A stretch of DNA of 9,899 nucleotides from an uncultured Phycisphaerales bacterium (lineage in GTDB: Bacteria; Planctomycetota; Phycisphaerae; Phycisphaerales; SM1A02). The notes under the pieces are model-generated. The model worked only from the letters and a program-made list of their open reading frames with translations. It was not told where the DNA came from and made no database searches. The DNA is taken from positions 1-9,899 of the forward strand of contig CAMPIL010000112.1 of assembly GCA_946886375.1 (NCBI GenBank), read 5' to 3'. Every line of letters starts with the position of its first letter. The first letter of the stretch is position 1. The translations under genes were made by a program, and so were the position numbers. Below are positions 1 to 5,839 of this stretch, piece after piece.

Positions 1-156
1 GTTGCGGAACTGGCTGAAGACCTGCAGCACCATCCTGACATCCTCATCCGCTACAACAAAGTCACGCTGACGCTGACGACGCACGACGCCGGCGGGTTGA
101 CCGACAAGGATTTCACATTTGCCCGGGCGGTGGATGAACTGGTGGAAAAAGTCTGA
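1..156 (+). CDS. Pterin-4a-carbinolamine dehydratase, C-terminal part (5' end outside window)
   Basis: The reading frame open from base 1 to the TGA at 154-156 encodes the last 51 residues of a 4a-hydroxytetrahydrobiopterin dehydratase (PCD/DCoH, PhhB family). The enzyme dehydrates the 4a-carbinolamine left by aromatic amino-acid hydroxylases; in bacteria lacking such hydroxylases it has been linked to more general pterin recycling. The visible part carries the whole canonical active motif: Glu6, x3, His10-His11-Pro12, x5, Tyr18, x9, His28, x8, Asp37 (numbered from the first codon in the window). The run HHPDILIRYNKV is typical of the family. The protein should be catalytically competent if its N-terminus is intact. 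The gene ends 13 bases before the stop of the convergent mcsB, with no hairpin between them. Identity is firm; only the start is unseen. Confidence 0.93.
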   Translation, partial: VAELAEDLQHHPDILIRYNKVTLTLTTHDAGGLTDKDFTFARAVDELVEKV

Positions 157-169
157 GCGGGTTCGCCGT

Positions 170-1213
170 TCACCCCAACTGCTTGCGGACGAGATTGGCC
201 CGTGCTTCGCGAAGTTCCTCGGGGGCCAGGTCGGTGCCCGCATGCACTTTCAGGTGCGTGGGCTGCACCTGCAGGAACAGTTCGTTGACCGCTTCGATCT
301 TGATTCCGGTAATGCGGCCGGTGTGAACGCCCAGGCGCACGCGGCTGAGCAGTTTCATCGCTTCTTCCACGCCCAGCAGGCGTGAGCTGCGCAGAGCGCC
401 CACGGCACGGTGGACGCGATCATCCAGCACCGTCGCGTTGCGCTCCACCAGCGACTTGCGAGCCTGAAGTTCGTATTCGATGATGCTGGGCAGAATCACA
501 TCCTGAAACGATTCGAGGATTTCTTCCTCGGTCCGGCCAAGCGTGACCTGATTGCTGATCTGATAAAAGTCGCCCGCCGATTCGGAGCCTTCGCCGTAGT
601 AACCGCGGACGGCCAGGTGAAGGTCCTTGGCGGCGCGGCGGACGCGCTCGATTTCATTGGTCATCTTCAGCGCGGGCAGATGCATCATGACCGAGAATCT
701 GATCCCGGTGCCGATGTTCGTCGGGCAGGCGGTGACGTATCCCCAGCGAGGCAGGAAGGCGTAGTCCAGGCGATTTTCGATCGCGTCGTCCACTGCGTTC
801 AGCCGCTCGAAGACCTGTTCCAGTTGTGAACCCGGCGCGAGAATCTGCATGCGCAGGTGGTCTTCCTCATTCACCATGATGCTCAGCGATTCATCGCCTG
901 AGATGGCCACGGCGCGACGATGGTCGCTCTCGGCCAGGTGCTTGGATATCAGGTGCCGCTCGAACAGCAGCCGCCGGTCGCGCAGCGTCGCCTGATTGAG
1001 GTCCACCCAGATCATTTCATCGGCGATGCAACTGCTCAGCAGCACCGGGCGGGCAACGCCCAGAAGTTCCTGGCACTGCGCGGCGCTGGCACGATTGACG
1101 AACGGAAAGCCCGCGATGTTGCGGGCCATGCGCACGCGGCAACTCAGGACCACCTCGCTGTGCGGCGCATCCTGCTGCGATTTGCTTGAAAGATTGCGAG
1201 GCGGAACGTTCAT
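170..1213 (-). CDS. mcsB: McsB-type protein arginine kinase
   Basis: 347 aa, near the usual McsB length of about 350-365. McsB transfers phosphate from ATP to arginine side chains, marking proteins for ClpCP degradation; it belongs to the ATP:guanido phosphotransferase (creatine/arginine kinase) fold but lacks the separate substrate-specificity domain. Visible hallmarks: SCRVRMARN (24-32), the catalytic acidic loop NEEDHLRMQ (115-123, Glu116/Glu117, Arg121), TACPTNIGTG (161-170) with the conserved active-site Cys163, and YYGEGSE followed by QISNQ (205-222). The NEED loop, Arg and Cys lie 4 residues before the positions I recall for the Geobacillus enzyme, so the catalytic domain aligns almost without gaps. 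I chose ATG at 1213 because AAGGGTG lies about 9 bases upstream; an in-frame GTG at 1225 would add MLRT. The gene follows mcsA by 24 bases and should be cotranscribed with it. At the C-terminus the phospho-arginine-binding RDxxRA motif reads LREARA (see findings). Confidence 0.95.
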   Translation of the reverse strand: MNVPPRNLSSKSQQDAPHSEVVLSCRVRMARNIAGFPFVNRASAAQCQELLGVARPVLLSSCIADEMIWVDLNQATLRDRRLLFERHLISKHLAESDHRRAVAISGDESLSIMVNEEDHLRMQILAPGSQLEQVFERLNAVDDAIENRLDYAFLPRWGYVTACPTNIGTGIRFSVMMHLPALKMTNEIERVRRAAKDLHLAVRGYYGEGSESAGDFYQISNQVTLGRTEEEILESFQDVILPSIIEYELQARKSLVERNATVLDDRVHRAVGALRSSRLLGVEEAMKLLSRVRLGVHTGRITGIKIEAVNELFLQVQPTHLKVHAGTDLAPEELREARANLVRKQLG

Positions 1214-1237
1214 GGTCCGGAGCACCCTTGGGTCAAG

Positions 1238-1768
1238 TCAGGCCTTGGATTCATCTTCGCGCCGCGGCTTGGGCGCGACGCGGGCCTGCGCATCCATGCT
1301 CGTCAGCCGGTCACGCAGCTGCGCGGCGCGTTCGTACTGCTCGGCAGCCACCGCGTGATCAAGTTCACGCACCAGACGCTGGATGAGCAACTGGCGATCG
1401 ATCGACGTTCCCGCACGCTTCGGCGTCTTGCCGGTGTGATGATTGCCCCCGTTCTGCGCCCGTTCAATCAACCCGGAGAGTTCCGATTCAAACGACTGGT
1501 AGCACTCGGCACAACCCACGCGGCCGGTCTGGCGAAACGCGGCAAAACTCAGCCCGCATCCCAAACAGGACTTGTTCGCCGGACGAGTCGGCTTGTTGGC
1601 CTGGGCAATGACGAACTGCGTCAGCAGCTGATTGATGGGCTGCTGGCCCGGCAGGACGATTCCCGCCTCCTTGGCGTGCTGCTCACACAGGTGAACTTCC
1701 TTTTTGATCCCGCTGCGGACGGTGACCTCATGCACCACGGCCGGCTTGTTGCATAGATCGCATTTCAT
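1238..1768 (-). CDS. mcsA: McsA-like zinc-finger/UVR-motif activator of McsB
   Basis: 176 aa, the usual McsA size. McsA binds and activates the arginine kinase McsB and, in Firmicutes, helps regulate CtsR and ClpC. Metal-binding pairs are visible in order: CDLC (3-6), LCEQH (27-31), CLGC (68-71) and CAEC (86-89). A polar linker (about 104-122) leads to a C-terminal UVR (UvrB/UvrC) helical motif at about 127-157, with the pattern LVRELDHAVAAEQYERAAQLRD. UVR motifs mediate contacts with Clp ATPases and UvrABC partners. The last residues are highly charged. The start ATG at 1768 begins the first zinc knuckle (MKCDLC), as in other McsA proteins, so it is secure although the upstream sequence offers only a weak ribosome site (GAGCAAG). 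mcsB follows 24 bases downstream. No ctsR or clpC is adjacent; the upstream neighbour is kdsA. Confidence 0.93.
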   Translation of the reverse strand: MKCDLCNKPAVVHEVTVRSGIKKEVHLCEQHAKEAGIVLPGQQPINQLLTQFVIAQANKPTRPANKSCLGCGLSFAAFRQTGRVGCAECYQSFESELSGLIERAQNGGNHHTGKTPKRAGTSIDRQLLIQRLVRELDHAVAAEQYERAAQLRDRLTSMDAQARVAPKPRREDESKA

Positions 1769-1832
1769 GGGCTTGCTCTATCGTAGTCCCGTGTTCTCAT
1801 GCCCGCCATGAAAATCACCGGTGCATGAAGAA

Positions 1833-2681
1833 TCATCGGCTGGCGGCGGCGGGCTGATCCAATGCCGCAAGAGCCGAACGAATTGCGCACAGTTCGCGCA
1901 GCAGACCGGGAATTGCCTCCAGCGGCTGCATCGTGCTTGCATCAGAAGACGATCGCTGCGGATCGGGATGACATTCAATGAACACCGCATCGACTCCGGC
2001 CGCCACCGCCGCACGCGCCAACATCGCGGCACGATCGGGGCGCCCGCCCGTGCTGGTTGGTCCAGCGCCGGGAAGTTGCGTGGAATGTGTGATGTCAAAG
2101 CACACCGGCCGGCCGAGCTCCATCATGTCGCCAACACCCACGAAATCGTTCACTAATCGGTGATAACCGAAGAACGTTCCCCGTTCCGTCAGCATGATCT
2201 GCGAACAGCCGCCTTGCGTGAGTTTGGTGATGACGTGCTGCATTTCCGCAGGCGAAAGGAACTGGCCCTTCTTCACGTTCACCGCCTTGCTTGTCTGGGC
2301 GCAGGCGATGAGCAAATCGGTCTGACGGCACAGGAACGCCGGCACCTGCAAAAGGTCTGCGACTTCGGCGGCCATCTCGGCCTGCGCCGGCTCGTGCACA
2401 TCAGTGGTTACCGGAACTGCGAATTCATCTCTGATTCGTTCGAGCTCCCGAAGTCCATCGCGGATGCCCGGGCCGCGTGCCGACCGCACACTGGTGCGGT
2501 TGGCCTTGTCGAAACTGGCCTTGAAAATCAGAGGCAGTCCGAGTTCCTCGCACATGGTGCGCAACACCTGCGCAATGGCGCTGTTGATCGCAGGACTTTC
2601 CAGCACGCACGGGCCGGCGATCACTGTCAGGGGCCGCCCGGGTCCCGTCGTTACTGGGCCAATCGTGCAGGTATGACGCAT
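1833..2681 (-). CDS. kdsA: 3-deoxy-8-phosphooctulonate (Kdo8P) synthase, metal-dependent class
   Basis: 282 aa. KdsA condenses phosphoenolpyruvate with arabinose 5-phosphate to Kdo 8-phosphate, the first committed step to Kdo in the LPS inner core, in the cytoplasm. The single-domain TIM barrel shows the family blocks in order: IAGPCVLES (21-29), FKASFDKANRTS (53-64), RGPG (69-72), DVHE (94-97), CRQTDLL (118-124), NVKKGQFL (135-142) and FDITHSTQLPG (195-205). Cys25, His199, Glu236 and Asp247 are each exactly 14 residues beyond the metal ligands of the Aquifex aeolicus enzyme (C11, H185, E222, D233), which places this in the metal-dependent class rather than the Asn-bearing E. coli class. The same frame stays open upstream to 3056, but that part shows no KdsA similarity and would overlap the divergent gene; ATG 2681 gives the normal N-terminus. 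No strong ribosome site precedes it. The stop lies 64 bases before mcsA. Confidence 0.96.
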   Translation of the reverse strand: MRHTCTIGPVTTGPGRPLTVIAGPCVLESPAINSAIAQVLRTMCEELGLPLIFKASFDKANRTSVRSARGPGIRDGLRELERIRDEFAVPVTTDVHEPAQAEMAAEVADLLQVPAFLCRQTDLLIACAQTSKAVNVKKGQFLSPAEMQHVITKLTQGGCSQIMLTERGTFFGYHRLVNDFVGVGDMMELGRPVCFDITHSTQLPGAGPTSTGGRPDRAAMLARAAVAAGVDAVFIECHPDPQRSSSDASTMQPLEAIPGLLRELCAIRSALAALDQPAAASR

Positions 2682-2904
2682 GAGGAGTTCAAAAATCCAA
2701 AGCAGGCGCGAGAGTTGGGAGAGTGCTTTCGGTAGATTAGGGAAAACAGCGGCTCCTGGCGGAGGCTGGCCGATAGTAGGCGGCCGGTGACGGTATTTTT
2801 GAGGTGCTCGCGCCTTTTTTGGTGCATCTTTCACTTTTGGAAGCCGAAGATGTAAGTGTGTGTCATCATTGAAGTTACGGCAACACACGCTCCAGGAGAA
2901 GGCC
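2682..2904. promoter_or_regulatory. Divergent intergenic region between kdsA and the DUF1444 gene
   Basis: This is the longest gap in the window (223 bases) and must hold the start signals for two divergent transcripts. On the minus strand a TAATCT hexamer at 2734-2739 could be a -10 box for kdsA. A perfect 5-bp inverted repeat, GGCCG (2768-2772) and CGGCC (2781-2785) around an 8-base loop, can be lengthened with wobble pairs and might be an operator or an incidental GC palindrome. The stretch 2800-2840 is locally T-rich (runs of 5 and 6 T). I see no tRNA, recognised riboswitch or convincing small ORF. Assigning promoters here is inference. Confidence 0.4.
2894..2902 (+). promoter_or_regulatory. 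Strong Shine-Dalgarno site that fixes the DUF1444 start
   Basis: AGGAGAAGG lies just upstream of ATG 2905, with the AGGAG core about 6 bases from the start codon. It argues against the earlier in-frame ATG at 2860, which has no purine-rich leader. Confidence 0.7.
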
Positions 2905-3699
2905 ATGGCGCAGATGCCCAAAGAACCCGAAGCGTTCGGTGAGCAGGTGGCGAAAATCCTCCAGCGCCATTTCCCTGATCGCAACATCGAACTGGCCGGA
3001 CCCATGGATTTGGTGCTCAACGGCAAGCATCTGGGGCTGGAGAACCTGTACCGCATGGTGCAGTACGAGCCGAATCGCGGAGTGGAGATTGTTGAGAACT
3101 ATCTGGAGCGGCTGATCGAAGGCGATTCGATCAGTTCGGTGCCGCTGCCGCTTTCGGTGGCCAAGCCGCGCATCATGCCGCGCATTCAGCCGGTATCGAT
3201 CTTCGACCATCTGGATCGCGAGCAGGTGGCGCACGTGCCATTCGTGAACGACACGGTGATCGTGTTCGTCATCGACATGCCGCACATGACCGTGAGCATC
3301 ACGGTGGAGCAGTTGGTGCGGTGGGGGTTGACCTCGGACGACCTGGATGTGATCGCGCGACAGAACCTCGCGCAGTACTCGCCGCAACTTGAAATTCAAT
3401 TCGTGGAGTCGGCCGAGGGCGGGCGGGCGGCGATCGTCGCGGTGCAGGACGGCTACGACGCGGCGCGACTGCTGCTTGATTCGCTGCACGAGCGATTGGC
3501 CCCGGAACTGCGCGGCGATTTCTACGTCGCCACCCCGGCTCGCGACATGTTCCTCGCGCTGACGATTGATCCGCAGGAGTTTGTCGATCGCCTGCTCAAG
3601 CGCGTGCAGGTGGACTACAAGCGTTTGCCATATCCCATCACCAACGAGTTCTTCGTGGTGACGCGCGACGGTGTGGCGGGGACGAAGCAGGCCGCGTAG
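2905..3699 (+). CDS. DUF1444 (YtpQ/UPF0354-like) protein
   Basis: 264 aa, soluble, with no signal peptide or membrane helix. I place it in the DUF1444 family, whose member YtpQ of Bacillus subtilis has a similar length and no established function. Supporting features are an N-terminal helical part ending in LNGKHLGLENLYR (39-51), where family members carry an NG...L.L.NLYR block, then a region of alternating strands such as VIVFVIDMP and a C-terminal half with EFVDRLLKRV and NEFFVVTRDG. There is no recognisable catalytic motif. The start is set by the strong ribosome site at 2894-2902. It heads the plus-strand series, 60 bases before a small membrane protein, and is transcribed divergently from kdsA. 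The family call rests on motif memory and overall pattern, not on a search; the role is unknown. Confidence 0.75.
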   Translation: MAQMPKEPEAFGEQVAKILQRHFPDRNIELAGPMDLVLNGKHLGLENLYRMVQYEPNRGVEIVENYLERLIEGDSISSVPLPLSVAKPRIMPRIQPVSIFDHLDREQVAHVPFVNDTVIVFVIDMPHMTVSITVEQLVRWGLTSDDLDVIARQNLAQYSPQLEIQFVESAEGGRAAIVAVQDGYDAARLLLDSLHERLAPELRGDFYVATPARDMFLALTIDPQEFVDRLLKRVQVDYKRLPYPITNEFFVVTRDGVAGTKQAA

Positions 3700-3759
3700 T
3701 CAACTTCGTCGAAACTGCCAAGCCTCTCTTCGCGCACTGTTGTCAGAGCGACTCCATCC

Positions 3760-4026
3760 ATGCTCGGCGACATTGAGAATCCACGATGGATGTACGTCAA
3801 GGGCGCGCTGCTGATTTTGATCGGCCTGCTGGCGTGCGTCTTGCTGCTCTTGGAGCACTTTTCGTGGCGATCAGCCGCGCTTCTCGCGGTTGCGATCTGG
3901 GCATTCTGCCGCGCCTACTATTTCGCCTTTTACGTGATCGAGCGCTACGTCGATCGTTCGTTTCGCTTTGCAGGCATCTGGTCGTTTGTGCGATGCGTCG
4001 CAGGCGGCAATGCAAAAGCGAACTGA
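3760..4026 (+). CDS. Small two-helix membrane protein of unknown function
   Basis: 88 aa. The N-terminus is short and polar (about 13 residues, including NPRWMYVKG). Two hydrophobic segments follow at about 14-33 (GALLILIGLLACVLLLLEHF) and about 37-58 (rich in A, L, W, Y and F), separated by a very short basic turn, so the protein probably forms a membrane hairpin with both ends on the same side. A basic, aromatic tail (VIERYVDRSFRFAG) follows. The hydrophobic pattern in this frame and its fit between neighbouring genes support a real gene. I recall similar short proteins with NPRWMYVKG and AFCRAYYFAFYVIE blocks in planctomycetes, but cannot name a family. trpG starts 21 bases after its stop, so the two are probably cotranscribed. 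The ribosome site is weak. Confidence 0.7.
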   Translation: MLGDIENPRWMYVKGALLILIGLLACVLLLLEHFSWRSAALLAVAIWAFCRAYYFAFYVIERYVDRSFRFAGIWSFVRCVAGGNAKAN

Positions 4027-4047
4027 ATATGATGGCGAACTTCGTTC

Positions 4048-4668
4048 ATGATCCTGCTCATCGACAACTACGATTCCTTCACGTACAACCTCGTCCAGCG
4101 CATCGGCGAGATTGATCGCGGCGCGGCTGAAAACCTGCGCGTGGTGCGCAACGATCAAATCACCGTCGAGCAGGCCGCGGCGATGAACCCTTCGCACCTG
4201 ATCATCTCGCCCGGGCCGTGCACGCCCAAGGAATCCGGCGTGTGCCCGCAACTGATCGCCCACTTCAAGGGAAAGGTTCCCATCCTGGGCGTTTGCCTGG
4301 GGCACCAAACCATCGCCGATGTCCATGGCATGACCGTCAAGCGCCACGACGTGCTCATGCACGGCAAGACATCCGAGATTCATCACGATGAGCGCGGCAT
4401 CTTTCGCGGCCTGCCTAATCCGTTTGTCGCCACGCGCTATCACTCATTGATTGTCGATCGCGACACGCTCAATGATGAATTCCAGGTGAGCGCATGGACC
4501 GAGCGCGGCGAGATCATGGGCCTGCGCTGGGTTCCCGCCGCCGGCCACAGCGCTCCGATGGACGGCGTGCAGTTTCACCCGGAGAGTTTTCTCACCATCG
4601 AAGGCCCGCGGCTTCTGGCGAATTTTCTCAGTCTTGCGGCAACGAACGCAAAATCGGCTTTATCATGA
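4048..4668 (+). CDS. trpG: Anthranilate/aminodeoxychorismate synthase glutaminase subunit (TrpG/PabA)
   Basis: 206 aa, a complete class-I glutamine amidotransferase domain. It releases ammonia from glutamine for its partner (TrpE for tryptophan, PabB for folate). Signature blocks: ILLIDNYDSFTYNL (2-15), ISPGPCTPKESG (53-64), the nucleophile elbow GVCLGHQ with Cys83 (81-87), HGKTSEI (105-111), RYHSL (130-134), and QFHPESF with His177 and Glu179 completing the triad. The MHGKTS block and the SPGP motif are typical of TrpG/PabA and distinguish it from GuaA or CarA. No trpE or pabB lies nearby, so the partner is encoded elsewhere and the subunit may serve both pathways, as PabA does in some bacteria; the trpG symbol is therefore a default. 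It follows the small membrane protein by 21 bases and precedes the esterase by 48. Confidence 0.93.
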   Translation: MILLIDNYDSFTYNLVQRIGEIDRGAAENLRVVRNDQITVEQAAAMNPSHLIISPGPCTPKESGVCPQLIAHFKGKVPILGVCLGHQTIADVHGMTVKRHDVLMHGKTSEIHHDERGIFRGLPNPFVATRYHSLIVDRDTLNDEFQVSAWTERGEIMGLRWVPAAGHSAPMDGVQFHPESFLTIEGPRLLANFLSLAATNAKSALS

Positions 4669-4704
4669 CGGCACAGGACCGTCGCACCGGCGGCCTGATG
4701 GTGC

Positions 4705-4709
4705 AGGAG
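4705..4709 (+). promoter_or_regulatory. Shine-Dalgarno site of the esterase gene
   Basis: AGGAG sits 7 bases before ATG 4717. It supports the first of the two adjacent ATG codons as the start. Confidence 0.65.
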
Positions 4710-4716
4710 TTCTGTC

Positions 4717-5769
4717 ATGATGTGCGTACATCGGCTTGCGGCGATGATCGTGATTTCGACCGGGGTGTGCGCCACTCATGCGGCGGACCCGCCCGCCTCC
4801 CAGCCTGCCGCGACGCAGGACTCCCAGCGGCCCCAATCGCAAGACACTAAGGCAGCCCGGAGCGCACCAGGAAAGATTCAACTCCTGCGCGATGTGGTGT
4901 ACGCGCAGGCCCCGGGACGTGCCGGCAAGTTGATGGACTTGAAAATGGACACCGCGTGCCTGAACTCCAGCGAAGGCAAGCCGCGGCCGGCGGTGGTGTA
5001 CATTCACGGAGGCGGATGGAAATACGGCTCAAAGGAAATGGGGTTGCGGGCCAGTCTCGCCTTGGCGCACGGCGGGTATTTCGCTGTCACCATCAACTAT
5101 CGACTGACCGGCGACGCGACCTATCCAGCCGCCGTTCACGACTGCAAGGCCGCAATCCGCTACCTGCGGGCTCACGCGGGGGAACTGGGCATCGATCCGG
5201 ATCGCATTGGCGTGTGGGGGCATTCCGCAGGCGGGCACTTGGCCGCGCTGCTGGGAACGTCGGGGAATTCCAAGGCGTTGGATGGCGACGTCGGCCCGAT
5301 TGATCCATCCGTGAGCAGTGTGGTGCAGTGCGTGGTTGACATCTCTGGTCCAACGGACCTCAGCGTTGATTTCTCGGACGGCCTGATCTCGCAATGGCTG
5401 GGCGGACCGGTGAACGAACACCAGGACCTCGCCAAGCAGGCCAGTCCGATGACGTACATCGATGCGCAGGACCCGCCCTTACTGATCATTCACGGCACAG
5501 ACGATCCGCTGGTGGACATGCAGCGGCATTCGGAGGCATTCCACCGTGTCTTGAAACAGGCGGGCGTTGAGGTTGAACTGCTTCCCGTACCGAACGCCGG
5601 CCACGTGATCACCACGCCCAGCGCGTATGTAAAGGCCGCGGAATTCTTCGATGCGCACCTGGGCGGCAAAGCGGCAACCGCCATCGCTGGCGTGTTTGAA
5701 GACCAGGCTGTGCGCCCGACCAGCATCCCGCAGCCGCCAGCGCAGGGCGCGAGCGCACCCAGCCCGTGA
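4717..5769 (+). CDS. Secreted alpha/beta-hydrolase (esterase/lipase-like)
   Basis: 350 aa with an N-terminal signal peptide: basic start, hydrophobic stretch at about 8-19, and a likely cleavage near THA/AD at 22-23. A low-complexity Gln/Pro/Ala/Ser segment (about 24-50) follows, then the catalytic domain (about 54-317). The oxyanion motif is HGGGW (97-101), the nucleophile Ser170 lies in GHSAGG (168-173), and Asp263 (HGTDDPLV) and His296 (NAGHV) complete the triad. This architecture matches the hormone-sensitive-lipase/BD-FAE type of carboxylesterase, many of which remove acetyl or feruloyl groups from plant polysaccharides; the substrate here cannot be read from the sequence. A second Pro/Gln/Ala/Ser-rich tail closes the protein (about 331-350). 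The protein should act in the periplasm or outside the cell. AGGAG 7 bases upstream supports the start. Confidence 0.9.
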   Translation: MMCVHRLAAMIVISTGVCATHAADPPASQPAATQDSQRPQSQDTKAARSAPGKIQLLRDVVYAQAPGRAGKLMDLKMDTACLNSSEGKPRPAVVYIHGGGWKYGSKEMGLRASLALAHGGYFAVTINYRLTGDATYPAAVHDCKAAIRYLRAHAGELGIDPDRIGVWGHSAGGHLAALLGTSGNSKALDGDVGPIDPSVSSVVQCVVDISGPTDLSVDFSDGLISQWLGGPVNEHQDLAKQASPMTYIDAQDPPLLIIHGTDDPLVDMQRHSEAFHRVLKQAGVEVELLPVPNAGHVITTPSAYVKAAEFFDAHLGGKAATAIAGVFEDQAVRPTSIPQPPAQGASAPSP

Positions 5770-5799
5770 CGCATCGCTGCAACTCACCGAACGCTCCGC

Positions 5800-5805
5800 T
5801 ATGAT
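5800..5805 (+). promoter_or_regulatory. Possible -10 box (TATGAT)
   Basis: TATGAT lies in the 70-base gap after the esterase stop, 34 bases before ATG 5840. No convincing -35 is seen 16-18 bases upstream. It resembles hexamers upstream of several other genes in the window. Confidence 0.35.
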
Positions 5806-5839
5806 GAGGCTTGTCTGATTGGTAAAGACTCAAGCGGAG

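Noticed and set aside
1..156. PCD and MoaC as one pterin gene cluster
   Set aside because: The genes are more than 9 kb apart, with many unrelated and oppositely oriented genes between them; shared pterin chemistry alone does not make a cluster.
170..1213. Possible creatine/arginine kinase (true phosphagen kinase) instead of McsB
   Set aside because: The protein lacks the N-terminal substrate-specificity domain of phosphagen kinases, and mcsA lies directly upstream; both point to McsB.
2160..2735. Long open frame on the plus strand opposite kdsA
   Set aside because: It is antisense to a gene with complete active-site motifs, and its translation is rich in His/Arg/Gly without any recognisable block; a GC-rich shadow frame.
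2682..3056. Upstream extension of the kdsA frame (about 125 extra codons)
   Set aside because: The extension shows no KdsA similarity, contains low-quality basic/Pro-rich sequence, and would overlap the well-supported DUF1444 gene and its ribosome site. ATG 2681 gives the normal N-terminus.
2875..3489. 204-codon open frame on the minus strand
   Set aside because: It lies opposite the DUF1444 gene and gives a His/Arg-rich, motif-free product typical of antisense frames in GC-rich DNA.
3871..4443. 190-codon open frame on the minus strand opposite trpG
   Set aside because: The plus strand encodes a complete glutaminase with all catalytic residues; the antisense product has no recognisable motif.
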